Shown piece after piece: positions 10,220 through 22,360 of a stretch of DNA of 64,000 nucleotides. The notes under the pieces were generated by a model. That model was not told the origin of the DNA and did not search any database. It saw only the letters and a list, made by a program, of their open reading frames with translations. Each line of letters begins with the position of its first letter. The first letter of the stretch is position 1. A program made the position numbers and the translations under genes. The stretch is from assembly GCA_025331125.1 (NCBI GenBank), contig JAOALB010000004.1:62001-126000 (forward strand). The letters run 5' to 3'. Source of the stretch: Mycogone perniciosa (lineage: Eukaryota; Ascomycota; Sordariomycetes; Hypocreales; Hypocreaceae).

Positions 10220-12282
10220 ATAATGAACTAGATTTGAAAGGGGTTTTTTTATGACAATGGACTTGCCCATGATTGAATGAGTTTCTTCTGTTTCAACAAG
10301 GGTCACCGATCTAAGGATTCAACGCAGGAAAGTTTTGCCCTGTAACAGGGACGGCGTATCTGGAGGATTTCAGCGATGCCTATTAAACGGATAGGATGTG
10401 TTTTGTTTGGCCTCTCACGAGGTTGGACACGGTGTTATGGGACAGAATTGATTCGGTGTAGAATCAAGAACTGACAATGTATGTATAACGAGTTGCTTTT
10501 CCCTTCACTGGATTCTATATGGATTCATGATTAGATGCCAAAATGTTAGTTGATTTAGCTATGACATCGTAAATAGTGTTCGGTCAATTGCATGCATTAC
10601 CACCATGGCATTGACTTACATTTCTTCAGGGATACTATTAACTAACTACCTGTAGGAGTTTGCTCGGGCGGTCTGAATAATAGCGGCGTCGACATAACCG
10701 CTCGTAGCCGCAAGGGAAACCCGCTACACCAAGCCAAGGTGTAGTTGGCCTATAATATGTTGTTATTTACTAGTGGTACTCTGGATTTCGTCTTTGTATT
10801 TAGCCCCTTATTAATTTGCTGTTGTATTGGGGCTACCACGGTTAATGAAACTATGAAGGAGGTGCTTATTGAAGTCGGAACATTGGAATTTGAGTTACAA
10901 TTCCTTGCTACTGCTTAGGACACGGAATGCCGAATGTGTCATCTCCCGGTGTTCCTCAGTGGGTTCATCGAACTGTGGTCCTTGACCGTGAAAGCGAGGT
11001 CTCTTCCGGGGTCTCTTCTGGCTTCGGTCCCGTATCAATGCCGCTGTTACCGGCAAGCCGTTCGGCATGCTGTTTGTTTGTTTTAGAGAATCCGCAAGAC
11101 CCATACCATGTTTTAGAATCTGATTGAATACGAATTACGTGCTTCGTAACATATTACTAGTATTAATACTCCGTAGATAGAAGAGCTTCTTGGGCTCTTA
11201 ATCCCCGACGGAGATTTCATCCCTGGCACAGAATCGTACATGTTTCGAGTAACTGCCCGACAAGTTGCCGACTTGTCTCTTGGCTATGAACGGTCTAGAA
11301 TATTCCTCCATAAAGATGTGCAAACCAACATGACACCTATCACGTCTACAACGGGGACTTGGCCTCGAAAGGCATAAATGATACGGGAATCCCGAGTCAA
11401 TTTCAACCCAGAGACGTTCAACGGGACGCCAAGTGATAGTTGAGATACTTGGGTAATATCACAAGTCCCCAGATGCATTAGTTATGAAAAAAACCCCATA
11501 TCGATAGTTCTCCCCAACGAAAAGCCTACCCATCTAGCCAGACCGCTAGTAGAGTGATGATACGGAAGCAATCCACATCTTCACATGTAAGATGCAGATG
11601 CATCACATTTGTTATTGGTTCTGTCTGGTATAGCGGCAACGTCGCTTAGGTCCTCCGAGTATCGGGCCCGTATTGATCACGAACTGGTAATATTTTGGGT
11701 CGAAAATCTGAAGGCTGAATGTTATTAATGACTGCATTAATAATGATAAGCTCAGAAAGGAGAATGAGAGGTTGTTGTTTGCTTGACAAGGCAGATGTAC
11801 TCCGTACATGCCCCACTTAAGGCCTGTTACAGCGGGTAAGACCCTAACCCTGACGCAAGGTGTGGGTGACATGGTGTATTCTTGGCAGCACGAGCACGAC
11901 CTACTTGTGGTAAGTAGTACTGCCACTATGTTGATTGCCACTTTAATCAATCCTTAGAGATGCAACTGTAACGTCGGCTTGATATCGGAAATATTCTAGG
12001 CAGTACATACGTAGTACGAAGTAGTTGCTGGAGGCTGCAGGATGGGGTTGGCGAGGCTGTGTCATGCTGGTCTTCCCCACATCAACCCGCGATCGGCTGT
12101 TCAGCGCGTCTCGTGAAGAATTTCTATCTTCTATTTTCCCGCAACAAGCTTCTGGGGGGAGGGGTTCGTTCAAAGAAGACGATTCCACAGCATTCTAGAT
12201 TAGTGATCGACGCCAAGGAGCTTTTTTAAGTATATACTACGGTACATGCGGAGTGCGAAGTACTATTATATGCCTATGTAGG

Positions 12283-12307
12283 TACGAGTAGTACGGAGTA
12301 CTTCGTA
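12283..12307. repeat. Cluster of TACGAGTA / TACGGAGTA / TACTTCGTA motifs
   Basis: TACGAGTA (12283-12290), TACGGAGTA (12292-12300) and TACTTCGTA (12299-12307) follow one another, the last two sharing two bases. It is the densest example in this region of the motif family found in intergenic DNA across the window. Confidence 0.8.
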
Positions 12308-12583
12308 TGGACTTCCGCCATAGGTCGGTCTGTGGACCCCACTGCACGTCGTATCGAAGTGCTTAATTTATTAGGTCATCATTAGGCCAGCAACCGGCGT
12401 GGCTTGATGGTTGAGGCGGATGCTGCCAACTATCTGCCGTGAAGGATCTAGCTTCGTCATTAACGTGTAAGCAAGCCCGCGCATAAACGGTATTAACGGG
12501 GTTCCTCGGAAATACTATTATTTATTCGGCTTTTGCCGGCTATGTATACTCGTAGTTTGTAGTATCCATGTCTGGACTATGCC

Positions 12584-12646
12584 CTGATCGGCATGCGCCA
12601 GCGAGTGACGATGAGGCCGTGATCGGTATGGGTATGCGCCAGCGAG
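12584..12646 (+). repeat. Imperfect direct repeat around GCGCCAGCGAG
   Basis: Two copies of a TGATCGG(C/T)ATG...TGCGCCAGCGAG unit lie about 36 bp apart; the second has a short insertion. Probably a local duplication. No function is suggested by the sequence. Confidence 0.6.
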
Positions 12647-13477
12647 CCGACTGTTGAAGCGAAGCGAGTCAATTGTGCGAAGCAGTAGTAGTTACGGAGT
12701 AGTTATGTAGACTATGTGCTCCGTAGATATTACTACGACTATGTACGAGAAACTGAAGCGACTGGGTTTATGAGTTAACTCGGCTTCTCTCCTAGTGCCA
12801 TCTCTGACCCCCACACGGTTCGACAAATCTGTGGTGCCCAGCTTGTCCATGTCAAGTGAAGGGCGCGCGCACGATTTACATATGTACATGGATGGATACT
12901 AGCATACTCGTACCGTCCCCTAACCCCTGCCCTGTCTGCCTTGGGTTGGGTCCCGACTTGTGACTCAAGCCAGGTCCGATTATTGTCCCAGCCAGTACTC
13001 CGTACTCGTACTCTTTGAGACTTGTGAAGCCTGTCGAACATGGTAACTAGCTGACGCTCGGTCCAAGGGCCCGGTAGTCGGTCTTCCTGGAATGTGGGAG
13101 GAAGAAGGCGAAGAAGAAGACGAAGACAAAGAAGGGTACGTATCTGGGTCGCTCGTTGTTGACAAAACTGGCATCGGGCCGCTTTTATTAGTAGCACTCG
13201 GGAGCCGGATCTTTCTGCATGTAAACCCCGGCGTATCTCGTTTTCCGTCAGGCTTGTTCTTTTGCAAATTTTAAGTTGACAAAGAGAAAGGATAATACTC
13301 TTGTTCAACGAAACGAAACGAGACGAGACGATATTATTACTGCTGCTGCTACTGCCTTGCCAAGGGGAGGCCACTGAAGGAAGTACGAGTAATCACCTCC
13401 TCCCCAACGTGGGACGGCTCGCTTGCCTTGGCATCACCTCCAGGTTCTTTTTTCGCCTTTGGATATTCGGCAACCCA

Positions 13478-13501
13478 ATACATACATACATACATACATA
13501 C
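13478..13501 (+). repeat. ATAC tetranucleotide microsatellite
   Basis: Six perfect ATAC units in the presumed leader of the homeobox gene, 192 bp before its ATG. Confidence 0.9.
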
Positions 13502-13692
13502 CTACACTGCTTGCTTACTCCCTACCGACAGACCACTGATAGGTCTTGTACATCTTGTACATCTTCAGCCCTGCCACGCCCTTCCGGTGTCGAGTCCCGG
13601 TCTTTGGTTGGATGAGCCGCACGCCTTTCACTTGTTGATGGGACTGTACTCCAGACCTCTGCGCCCTTCGATAGATAATCAACAGCTCCATC

Positions 13693-16600
13693 ATGACTGT
13701 CATTGACGAGATGGATGAGATTGACTGGGAAAACAACGTCTCAGGCTTTGTCGGTGGCGCCTTTCCACCCCCAATGCCCGATACGAGCAACACGGCGGCG
13801 AATCAAGGCAACATTGATCTTGTCTTTGAAAACGCCAACGAAGATGATTTTAGTTTCTGCGCCCTTCAGCATTTCTCCCAGGTCGGCTTTCAGATACCCG
13901 CTCCCGAATCCATCGCTGCCGCCGCGGCTATGGATATGGACCTGACCACGGATATCTCACCCCTCCTGTGGGCGACACCCGACCGCCCCTGTGCCCATTG
14001 TGTTCTCGGCGGCTACTCGTGCAAACGGATTAGAGAGGGCGTTCACAAGGACTACTGCACCAGCTGTGTTACTCTCGGGTTCGAATGCAGCTTTGGAAGC
14101 GTTGCTCCAGGCAGACTCAGCCATGGCGACTCCAGGCTCTCCTGGCCGAGCAACAACCCCATGAACACGTGCACCATCTCCCAAGAGGATCTGCTTGACA
14201 TCCCACCCATGAAACCACTCAGCAGCGCATCGTACATGGATTTATTGAACCTACCCGCAGGCTCAATCGATGATGGCACGACCAGTACCAAGGCGGGCAC
14301 GCCGGCCAAGATTGGGGCTCGGTTCTCCAGAGAGTCGGTACGTATTCTGAAGAATTGGCTGTCGACACACAACCGCCACCCTTACCCCAGTGACGAGGAG
14401 AAAGAGATGCTGCAGCGCCAGACGGGCCTCAACAAGACCCAGATCACCAACTGGCTTGCCAATGCCCGGCGCCGCGGCAAGGCCCAGCCTCCTCGATCTA
14501 CCTCACCGCATGTAGGCAACTTGTCTGGCTCGATCGACATCCCCCAGAGACGGGGAACACCCGCCATGGAGTCCATGAACCCCTTGCAGCGTTGGGAGCA
14601 CTCACCCCCTGAACATGAACCAGCCTCTGTGACGGCCATTGCCAGGGCTGTCACCGCATCGTCGTCTGGCATCTCTTCAGGGCTCAATAGCCCATACAGT
14701 TTCAACTATGATGACGGCTCAAACAAGTCGTGCTGTAACCAGTCCTCCGCCAGCAGTGTAGGCACTTCACACTCTAGTGGCGGCTCCCTTCATTCTGCAT
14801 ATTCGCATGGCTCACGCAACTCGTGGGGCTCATTTGGCTCGGCACCCTTCAGCAGCAGAGGGCGTAGGCGACGCCGGAGGGCAACGCCAAAGACGGAGGG
14901 CTCGTCTAGCCTAACTACTCCCCTCAAGACCTTTCAATGTACATTCTGTACCGAGACTTTCAGGACCAAGCACGACTGGCAGCGTCATGAGAAATCGCTC
15001 CACCTGTCCCTAGAGAGATGGGTCTGCGCACCCGATGGCCCACGGACTATCAACCCTGATACCGGGTTGCTGTCTTGTGTGTTCTGCGGCGAGGCGAACC
15101 CCGATGATGCCCATATCGAGGCGCACAACCACTCAGCCTGCCAGGAGCGGTCGCTCGAAGAGAGGACTTTTTACCGAAAGGACCATCTCAACCAGCACCT
15201 GAGGCTGGTCCATAATGTCAAGTTCATGGAATGGGCAATGAAGACTTGGAAGGTGGCCACTCCTGAGATCCGATCGAGGTGCGGCTTCTGTGGCATCGTG
15301 ATGGACACTTGGACCATTCGGGTTGACCATCTGGCGGAGCACTTCAAGACTGGTTGCTCCATGGCGGACTGGAAGGGCGACTGGGGTTTCGAGGTCCCGG
15401 TGCTGGACATGGTCGAGAACTCGATCCCTCCTTGTATGCGGCCACTGAAATATCCCGTAGACCAGCTCAAAGCATCTAACTTTTGAATACCATAGATCTA
15501 ATTCACCATGAGCGAAATTCTCCTTTCCCGTACCTGGCTAGTCGAGCCTCACCTGAATCTCCCAGGAATGCCTACGAGCTGATCAAGCTGGAACTGGCCT
15601 ACTTTGGTACCTGCTACTGGGAACAACACGGAATACCGCCGACCGACGAGGACATGATGCTAGAGGGATGCCGTATCATCTATGCATCCGAATTGCTATC
15701 CCTGCAGGGCATCGCGACACAGAACTCCTGGCTTCGTGACCTGATCATGAGCAACGAGGGAATCGGCAAGAAGGCGAGGTTCGGACCTCTCCGAGGCAGC
15801 GCTGAAAACAGGCTGCAGATTCTCAAAATTAACGGCAAGGACAACCTTTTCGAGGCATGCCCCATGGAGATGCAACTGCACGAGTACGTCAAGGCCAAGA
15901 CACTACTGGGTCTCACGACTATGGACGACGAGCTCCAGGAAGAAGCTAGGAAGATCGTCGGACGAGTCGAAGAGGTGTGCACACACCCATCCGAAGCTGT
16001 TGCCAACTGGCTCTTGCGGCTGATTACAACTTCGACGGACTGGCTGGCTGCGTTCAGAAGGCGTGCGCATCTTCCCCGGATGGAGGATATCCATAATAGA
16101 ACTGTGCGATCCACGGACCCGAACTCTATTGACTCCACCATTCATAACTACTCGAGACTAGAGCGCGAGCTGGTAGACTTCTTGAAGCGGCAGCGCTCCG
16201 TGGGCGTAGAGCCAACAGATGAGGGGCTTCAACGACAGGCTCGTCTCATTATATATGAGTTTGATGACGGATGGAACCAGACTGTTGCAGACAACATAGA
16301 TTGGCTTACGGCTTTCAGGGCCCGCAATCCCCCTGAAAGGAGAATGCCTGCCGCAGTAACATCACCTAAGTCTTCCTCTAAAAGGGGTAGGCAGGGCTCT
16401 GTGAGGTCGGAGGATTCCTCGAATGCAGCCTCCATGCGACGACCAAGTGATCCCCTTGGCAAGCGTTGTATGGATGACCATACCAAGAGAGAGTTCCAAA
16501 TGGGATTAGATGAAAATGGTAACCAGCCCAAGACGGCGGCGAATCTGATTTCTGACGCCAACTGTTATCGCAGACTGGCCAAGGAGCTCAGGAGGTGGGT

Positions 16601-17488
16601 CGTGTCGACTATGTCGCCGAAGAATCCAAATCAGCATATGCCTACTGATGACGAGCTTCGATATCAAGCTCGGTGGATTCTCTATGATGAGTAAGTCCCT
16701 CTGAATACCCTCCTCAAGACTAGGAGGGGATGTGGGCTGACACACTTTGCAGTGACGACCCATGGAACCAGACAGCAGCAGACAACGCTGAATGGCTTCA
16801 GCGATTCAAGAGAGACGTGGGTATAATAAAAGAGGCAGGTCCTGGTCTACCTCCAGGCTATGCATGGGCCATAGAGCAAGGTGGAACAGGCTTTGCGCCA
16901 CCATACGCCTTCCCCAAGGGCCACCTCGAGCGCTTCGGCGACAATATTGAGGTAGCCATGCGAGACGGCGCCAAGTCCTTTACAGCAGGGCAATCTGCAG
17001 CCAACAGCTTCTTGGAGGAATTGACGTGGTCACCCGAATGGAGGCCCGCAGTCGTCTTCTGTTCGCGCGAGCTGGAACGGGGCTTGGAAGACTACGCTGA
17101 GAAGTACTTTGCTGAAACGGAGTGCATGCCGTCAGACGCGGCGCTGAAGATCAAGGCGAGGGAGATTCTCAAGTCTGAGAGCACAGCAGCGGATGATCCT
17201 GTGTTGTTAACGAAATTCAAGGCGAGGGTGCGGGATAAGCTACGCAGTACGGCGCGCAGTGATGACGATGATCCTAGAATGCAGGATCAGGATGTCGTGG
17301 AACGATTGCCGTCTGCAATGCCAACGAATATGGATATCAACATCTCAGATGCGGAGCTGGATAACATGTTCAAGGACATGGTGGACTTTGACTGCGGGCT
17401 AGGGTCCACAGAGGGTATGGACGTTGATGAGGGTGTGAGTTTGAGAGTGACACCGACAAAGGAATCGGGGCCCTCTGTGTATGAGTGA
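13693..17488 (+). CDS. Homeobox and C2H2 transcription factor with CENP-B-like HTH repeats
   Basis: Probable nuclear DNA-binding regulator, 1223 aa. Exons are 13693-15433, 15496-16690 and 16753-17488; GT-AG introns 15434-15495 (codon T|AT, giving NSIPPYLIHHERN) and 16691-16752 (GA|T). Domain order: a Zn2Cys6-like Cys cluster (Cys100, 103, 110, 122, 125, 132); a TALE-type homeodomain at 209-263 (HNRHPYPSDEEKEML, NKTQITNWLANARRRGK); a Ser-rich linker with an RGRRRRRR basic patch; a classical C2H2 finger at about 416-436 (CTFCTETF...HEKSLH) and further Cys/His pairs (CVFCGEANPDDAHIEAHNH, CGFCGIVMD...HLAEH). The C-terminal half repeats a ~60-aa helical module five times, resembling CENP-B/Tc5 HTH. 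The homeobox-C2H2 combination is known in Pezizomycotina; targets are unknown to me. Confidence 0.88.
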
Positions 17489-18704
17489 ACATGGAAGCCT
17501 CATGGCAAATGAACGATGAGGGATGAAAGGGACTTGATTGGACATAAACCTTTATGACACGGGCAAGGGCATAGTTTGCATATTGTGACGGGAAAAAGAA
17601 GGATCAAAAGACATAGCTAAAAGGGAATTTTCTGTATCTAGAAGACTAATCTCAACTTGACAATGACAAATCAACTTTTCCATACTACTTTGCAAGTATT
17701 ATGTATGTCTCTGTACGAAGTACATGTTCGGGACCATAGGACCGTTTGTGAAAGGACTTTAGTCATTAGTGAAGCTGTTAAGACGTTGACAAGGAAGGAT
17801 GTTATACCGTTGGGTGGATACTACGTGCATGTAGTAAGGAGGAGGCAAGATGAACTGCGGAATTTGGACCTGCATTGTGTGGTAATATTTGCTAAGCCGG
17901 TGTGGGTATGTTGCACTATCTCGAGATCTATTCACACATTATGCAATTCAGCCTGTGGACAATTCTATATATAGGGAAATTAGTGGCATATGAGATGCAT
18001 ATGAGGTGCGCATTGCACTGCAATTTTAGTCCCTCCAGAGATGGATTCAAGGCCCTGCTTACGGTTCTTGAGAGAATCTAAGTCCGCCAAGGCGATGACG
18101 CGCAACTAGATACAATCCTATGGATATATAGAGTTAAAGCAGCAAAACCAAGGCAAGGCATATTTTATCAGTACGGAGTATCAAGTCTATGGGGTGATTT
18201 TCGAGCGCTATACTAATAGTAGTAAGTAACAGCGAGAACTGATACTACTATTGGAATACGAAGTACTACTTCGCACAAGGGTAGAACAATGCAACAGTAC
18301 GAGTATTAGTATGTACTTCATAATACTGCCTATGTGGATATGGGGTCATAATACTCCGTAGAGTGAGCGAACCTAAAAATATTCCACAATTCCCGATGCA
18401 GTAATAACCACTATTGGTAAACTATTTACGACTAGGTATATAGATATTACAAGACACCATGGTTTGCATGTATGTAGTCAGCCAGTCTGTATACTTCGCC
18501 AGGCAAGCATTTTAGATTAGTATTTCATCATATTCTGAGCATCAACCCTCAAAACACGTGCCACATGGTGGTTACATTGCATCGAATTTTTTTCTCCCCT
18601 TGTAGTTCTTGACCTGAGCGTTTCGCTCTTTTTGCGAAGGGGTGCGAGGGAGGGGATCAAAAGTACGAAGCCGGTGGTGCATTTATTAATCACAGAAGCA
18701 CACC

Positions 18705-18738
<34 letters not shown>

Positions 18739-18891
18739 GTCTCTCTGCATATTCTTCCTTTCCTCTTTTCCCAACACTGTTGTCGGCTGGATGTTCCGGA
18801 TAAAGCAAGCGGCTCGGGAGGATATGTGAGGAGGCTCTGAACAGCTCAGGGATACTGCTTCGAATTGTCATCGCCAAAAAAAAACACTACA
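17489..18891. other. Intergenic region, homeobox gene to next gene
   Basis: 1.4 kb, AT-rich in the middle. It contains TACGGAGTA-type motifs at 18172 and 18352, TACGAAGTA at 17714 and 18257, TACGAGTA at 18298, and a CT dinucleotide run at 18705-18730. The last 200 bp are the presumed promoter of the gene at 18892. No ORF I can support. Confidence 0.5.
18705..18730 (+). repeat. CT dinucleotide microsatellite
   Basis: Thirteen CT units followed by degenerate CTAT/CTGT repeats, about 160 bp upstream of the start codon at 18892. CT-rich tracts are common in fungal promoters near the transcription start. Confidence 0.85.
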
Positions 18892-19653
18892 ATGCCAACC
18901 TATCTATGTCACGGCTTTCGGTGGACTCGCAAAGAGATCCGCTCCTTTGTGATTCTGCAAAACATAGACGATGCCGCCCCGGACTGGATCATAGGCCGCA
19001 GAACATCGAGGGCCCTTCTCGAGCGATTTGACAAAAAGTTCGATTTCTTACCACAGCGGCGCATTCCACCAAAATCGCCATGCGATCACCAGCAGCAACA
19101 ACAATCACCACCACCAAAGGAGAAAAAGTCCATACATCAGGATGACGACTTTACAGTACCGCCATCACGGGTTCCGGACTCCGAGGACAACGTCTTGACA
19201 AACGATTGGTCGCCCGTCAAGTTGCTGGAGGAATATGACCCTGAAGAGACATCCGTCTCAGCAAGGCCGTTTGCTTACGTTGCGGACTATGCGATCCGCA
19301 CTGATCTGAGCGCCGACATTTCGGAGGAGATGACCAAGTATGCGGCCCTGGTCAAGGAGAGAAACGAAGGAGACTGGTTCGAGAAGCTGAGGGATAAACT
19401 ACAAGAGGGAGCACCCATTGGGTGGTACGTGGTGGTCAACGGGGATGAGGAGAGAGCTGCGCCTGACATGCCCCAGGATGACGATGAGGCTATGGATATG
19501 GACTACGATGGAGAGGAGGAACCAACAAGTGAACGACTAACAGCAACAAGAACAACACAGGGCGCGTCGCAGCCACGGAGTCTACGGCATAAGATATCGA
19601 GGGCAGGACTGCGGCGTCTCTTTGGAAAGAAAGGTCCCCCAGGTTCTGAGTGA
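18892..19653 (+). CDS. Conserved Pezizomycotina protein of unknown function
   Basis: Single exon, 253 aa, starting at the ATG of MPTYLCHGFRWTRKEIRSF; the frame is open a little further upstream but begins there with TTG, so 18892 is the first ATG. The first 60 residues (MPTYLCHGFRW, FVILQNIDDAAPDWIIG, LLERFDKKFDFLP) and the second block (WSPVKLLEEYDPEET, PFAYVADYAIRTDLS, GDWFEKLRDKLQEG, IGWYVVVNGDEERA) are a conserved pair of segments I have seen in many filamentous ascomycete proteins without assigned function. Between them is a Gln/Pro-rich linker, and the C terminus is acidic then basic. No signal peptide or membrane segment. The beta-rich wording of the two blocks could form one split PH-like fold, but this is a guess. 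Confidence 0.75.
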   Translation: MPTYLCHGFRWTRKEIRSFVILQNIDDAAPDWIIGRRTSRALLERFDKKFDFLPQRRIPPKSPCDHQQQQQSPPPKEKKSIHQDDDFTVPPSRVPDSEDNVLTNDWSPVKLLEEYDPEETSVSARPFAYVADYAIRTDLSADISEEMTKYAALVKERNEGDWFEKLRDKLQEGAPIGWYVVVNGDEERAAPDMPQDDDEAMDMDYDGEEEPTSERLTATRTTQGASQPRSLRHKISRAGLRRLFGKKGPPGSE

Positions 19654-20302
19654 ATGGATGCATTTCACTCTGTGTCTGGTATCTGGGAGTCTACGGGTGG
19701 GTAATTTATGACGCTAAAATGACTGGGAATCTCGTTGGGCCAACAATACGACGATAGTTACTATCCGTATTTAGGCATACGTGAAGTTGCTAAAGTGGAG
19801 AGCAGCAAATAGACGAAATGTGGGGGGGGGGCATATTAACCGCGGTCTCTTGTGATAGTCATGCTGAAGACAAGGATAAACAGTTCCTCGAGCACTTCAA
19901 ACTGATCTTACGCGGCTTGATCGCAGAATCAAATGAGCAATGCGCGTGTCGATATGCTTCTGGTGTTTCTTTTACTACTGACTTGTAAAGATGTGAAGTA
20001 TAACTGCATCCTCCCGCTTGGAGACACCATGACGTCGTCCCGTCACGTGTAGCCGACCTCCAAGCCGATCTCCGAGTACCATGCAGGGGAACTTTTATTT
20101 CCCAGGAGAGCCTCTCTCTCTCTAAGTCTGTCCCTGGACCATCCCTAGCCAAGCCAATTAGTTGCTCCAGCGCCAAGGAGGCAGAGGGTGTTTGTTTGTC
20201 CACCTTCTGGACTGACCACTCTCGCATTCGCATGGCGTCGATTCTGATCGCCAGCTCGCAACGTCGTCGCCTCGTATCAGCTCCCCTGTCCAGCGGCAGC
20301 CG
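19654..20302. other. Intergenic region upstream of the MFS transporter gene
   Basis: 649 bp between two plus-strand genes. Includes a G run at about 19821-19830. The region nearest the MFS start is GC-rich and may be leader. I see no gene. Confidence 0.5.
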
Positions 20303-22151
20303 ATGACCTTCCACCAGCACGGCGACGAGTCCCCGTCGTTCGCCCAGACGGGGGCCGAATTCAACCTCGACGATAGCGACGTCTTCGATGAGGATGACGA
20401 CGACTTGCGGTCCCAGGTTGGTGGCGGCGCAGAGGCGTATGAGCTGGTGAACAAGCGGGACGCGTCGAGGGGCCGTGGTCATGGCCATCAGCTCGAGAGT
20501 CAGAGGAGGGAGCACTTTGAAGGCGGTCACGATAATGGCCATGGTGGACGACCAGGAGCTGGACGAACAAGGAGTCGTGCGCTCAGTACGAGCACCGTGG
20601 AGAGCTTCCAGCTATACACCCCTGACGAGGAACTCGCTGTGAGGAGGAAATTCGACCGCAAGCTGGTCCTCTTCGTGGCCTTGCTCTACATGCTGAGCTT
20701 CCTGGACCGGTCCAGTACGTCCCTATGCCAACTTCTGCTTGAGAGTCGCTAACAAACTGCGTCTAGATATCGGCAATGCCCGTATAGCTGGCATGGACGA
20801 AGACCTCCAATCCGACCCGCCCCGCGACAACTGGTACGAGTGGTCCCTCACGGCCTTTTACATCTCATACATTGCCTTTGAGTGGATGTCGTTGCTATGG
20901 AAGATCGTTCCCGCGCACATCTTCGTCTCCATGACGGTCCTAACATGGGGCCTCACCGCGTCCCTGCAGGCCGTTGCGGTATCGTACCCGATGCTCATTA
21001 CCTTGCGCGTCCTGCTAGGCATTGGAGAAGCTGGCTTCACGGGAATCCCGTTTTATCTGAGTTTCTTCTTCAAGCGACGGGAGCTGGCCTTTCGGACCGC
21101 CATCTTCATTTCAGGTATGAAGCATACCCATTTCCTTAACAAGGCCCAGTCAGTTGACTAACTTGATCGCATAGCCGCACCTCTCGCGACAAGCTTTGCG
21201 TCGACACTCGCATGGCTCATTGTCTGGTTCGCACGATTCAGCCCTATCGCCTCCTGGCGTCTCCTCTTCCTCATTGAGGGCTTCCCCTCTGTCATCGTCT
21301 CCGTCATCGCATGGAGCGTCATCCCTGACTCCCCTCAAACAGCACCCTACCTAACCAAGCGCGAGAAGAAAGTCGCACGTCTCCGTCTGCGCAATGAAAA
21401 AGCCGTCACGCCATCCAAACCCTCTTCGGGCCTCAAGATCCGCGAACTCGGCGCCCTGCTGTGCGACCCCATCACCTGGATCACCCCAGCCATGTTCTTC
21501 CTCACCAACATGGCTTACTCCTCCCTCCCTGTCTTCCTCCCCAAAATCCTCACCGAAATGGGCCACAGCGCTCTCACTTCCCAGGCCCTCAGCGCCCCGC
21601 CTTATCTCCTCGCCTTTATTATTGTCCTCTTCACCGCGCACATGTCCGATCGTCTCGGCGTAAGAACCGTCCCCATCGTCTTCCACGCCCTCTCCTCCGC
21701 CTTTGGCTACGCCATCCTCGCCCTCTCTGAAATCCTCCACATCCCCCCTTTCATCCGCTATCTCGCCGTCTACCCCGCCGCCATCGGCTTCTTCAACGTC
21801 GTTACCCTCGTCATCGCTTGGAACATCAACAACCAAGCGAACGAGAGCCGTCAGGGCGGTGGCTTTGCCTTGATGCAACTCATCGGCCAGTGCGGACCTT
21901 TAGTCGGAACCCGGCTGTACCCAGACCGTGACGCGCCGTACTACTCGCGCGGGATGCAGACGTGCGCATGGGCAATGTTCGCTGTGGCTATTCTAGCTAT
22001 TATTCTCCGACTATACCTACAGCGTCAGAATCGGAAACTGGACGAGGCTGAAAATGAGAGAATTGCAGATGGCACAACGGTCGAAGAGGAGGGCTTGGTT
22101 GGCTCCAAGAAGAAGAAAAGACCTGCAGAGGCATTTCGGTATATGCTGTGA
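20303..22151 (+). CDS. MFS transporter, anion:cation symporter (allantoate permease-like) family
   Basis: Predicted plasma- or organelle-membrane transporter of small organic anions such as vitamins or nitrogen compounds; the substrate cannot be read from sequence. Exons are 20303-20714, 20767-21114 and 21175-22151, with GT-AG introns 20715-20766 (codon A|AT, giving LDRSNIGNARIAGM) and 21115-21174 (G|CC; good TTGACTAAC branch site); 578 aa. The N-terminal ~110 residues are hydrophilic and acidic. Family signatures are FLDRSNIGNARIAGM after helix 1, RVLLGIGEAGFTGIPFYLSF in helix 4-5, and WRLLFLIEGFPSV. The second half has SSLPVFLPKILTEMG and GFALMQLIGQCGPLVGTRLY. About 12 membrane segments fit. 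The cytosolic tail is basic (KKKKR). The long acidic N terminus is more than the family needs. Confidence 0.88.
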
Positions 22152-22360
22152 TGAAAATATGTTTACGTACACAAATGCTGGGCATAGAAATCTTGGAGTT
22201 GGAGGCTACTTTTTCCTTGGATATACTAATGAACGTCATGTGTAGATACACACGTTGAATGAACTAATATGTATTCTGCTTGCGCCTGCTCTACGTATCC
22301 TACCTATTGACTCTGAACGATTCCTCTCACCTCATTGTCTCATTCATAGCAACATGCTCA

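Larger units (their letters stand above)
10220..13692. other. 3.5-kb gene-free region rich in TACGGAGTA-type motifs
   Basis: I find no ORF with recognisable domain or codon pattern. It holds five TACGGAGTA/TACTCCGTA copies (11167, 11798, 12292, 12693, 12996), two TACGAAGTA-type copies (12015, 12299) and five TACGAGTA-type copies (12283, 12547, 12905, 13003, 13384). There is also a partial direct repeat (12584-12646) and an ATAC microsatellite just before the next gene. The last few hundred bases are probably promoter and leader of the homeobox gene. A degenerated gene somewhere inside cannot be excluded by eye. Confidence 0.55.

Noticed and set aside
11284..11478. 64-codon minus-strand frame in the gene desert
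   Set aside because: Short, with no flanking exons or domain I recognise; could be a gene relic but unsupported.
11833..11845. Telomere-like CCCTAACCCT
   Set aside because: Barely two units inside ordinary sequence; not a telomere or a convincing interstitial array.
18865..18891. Nine-codon extension of the gene at 18892
   Set aside because: It starts at TTG; the ATG at 18892 begins the conserved MPTYLCHGFRW block.
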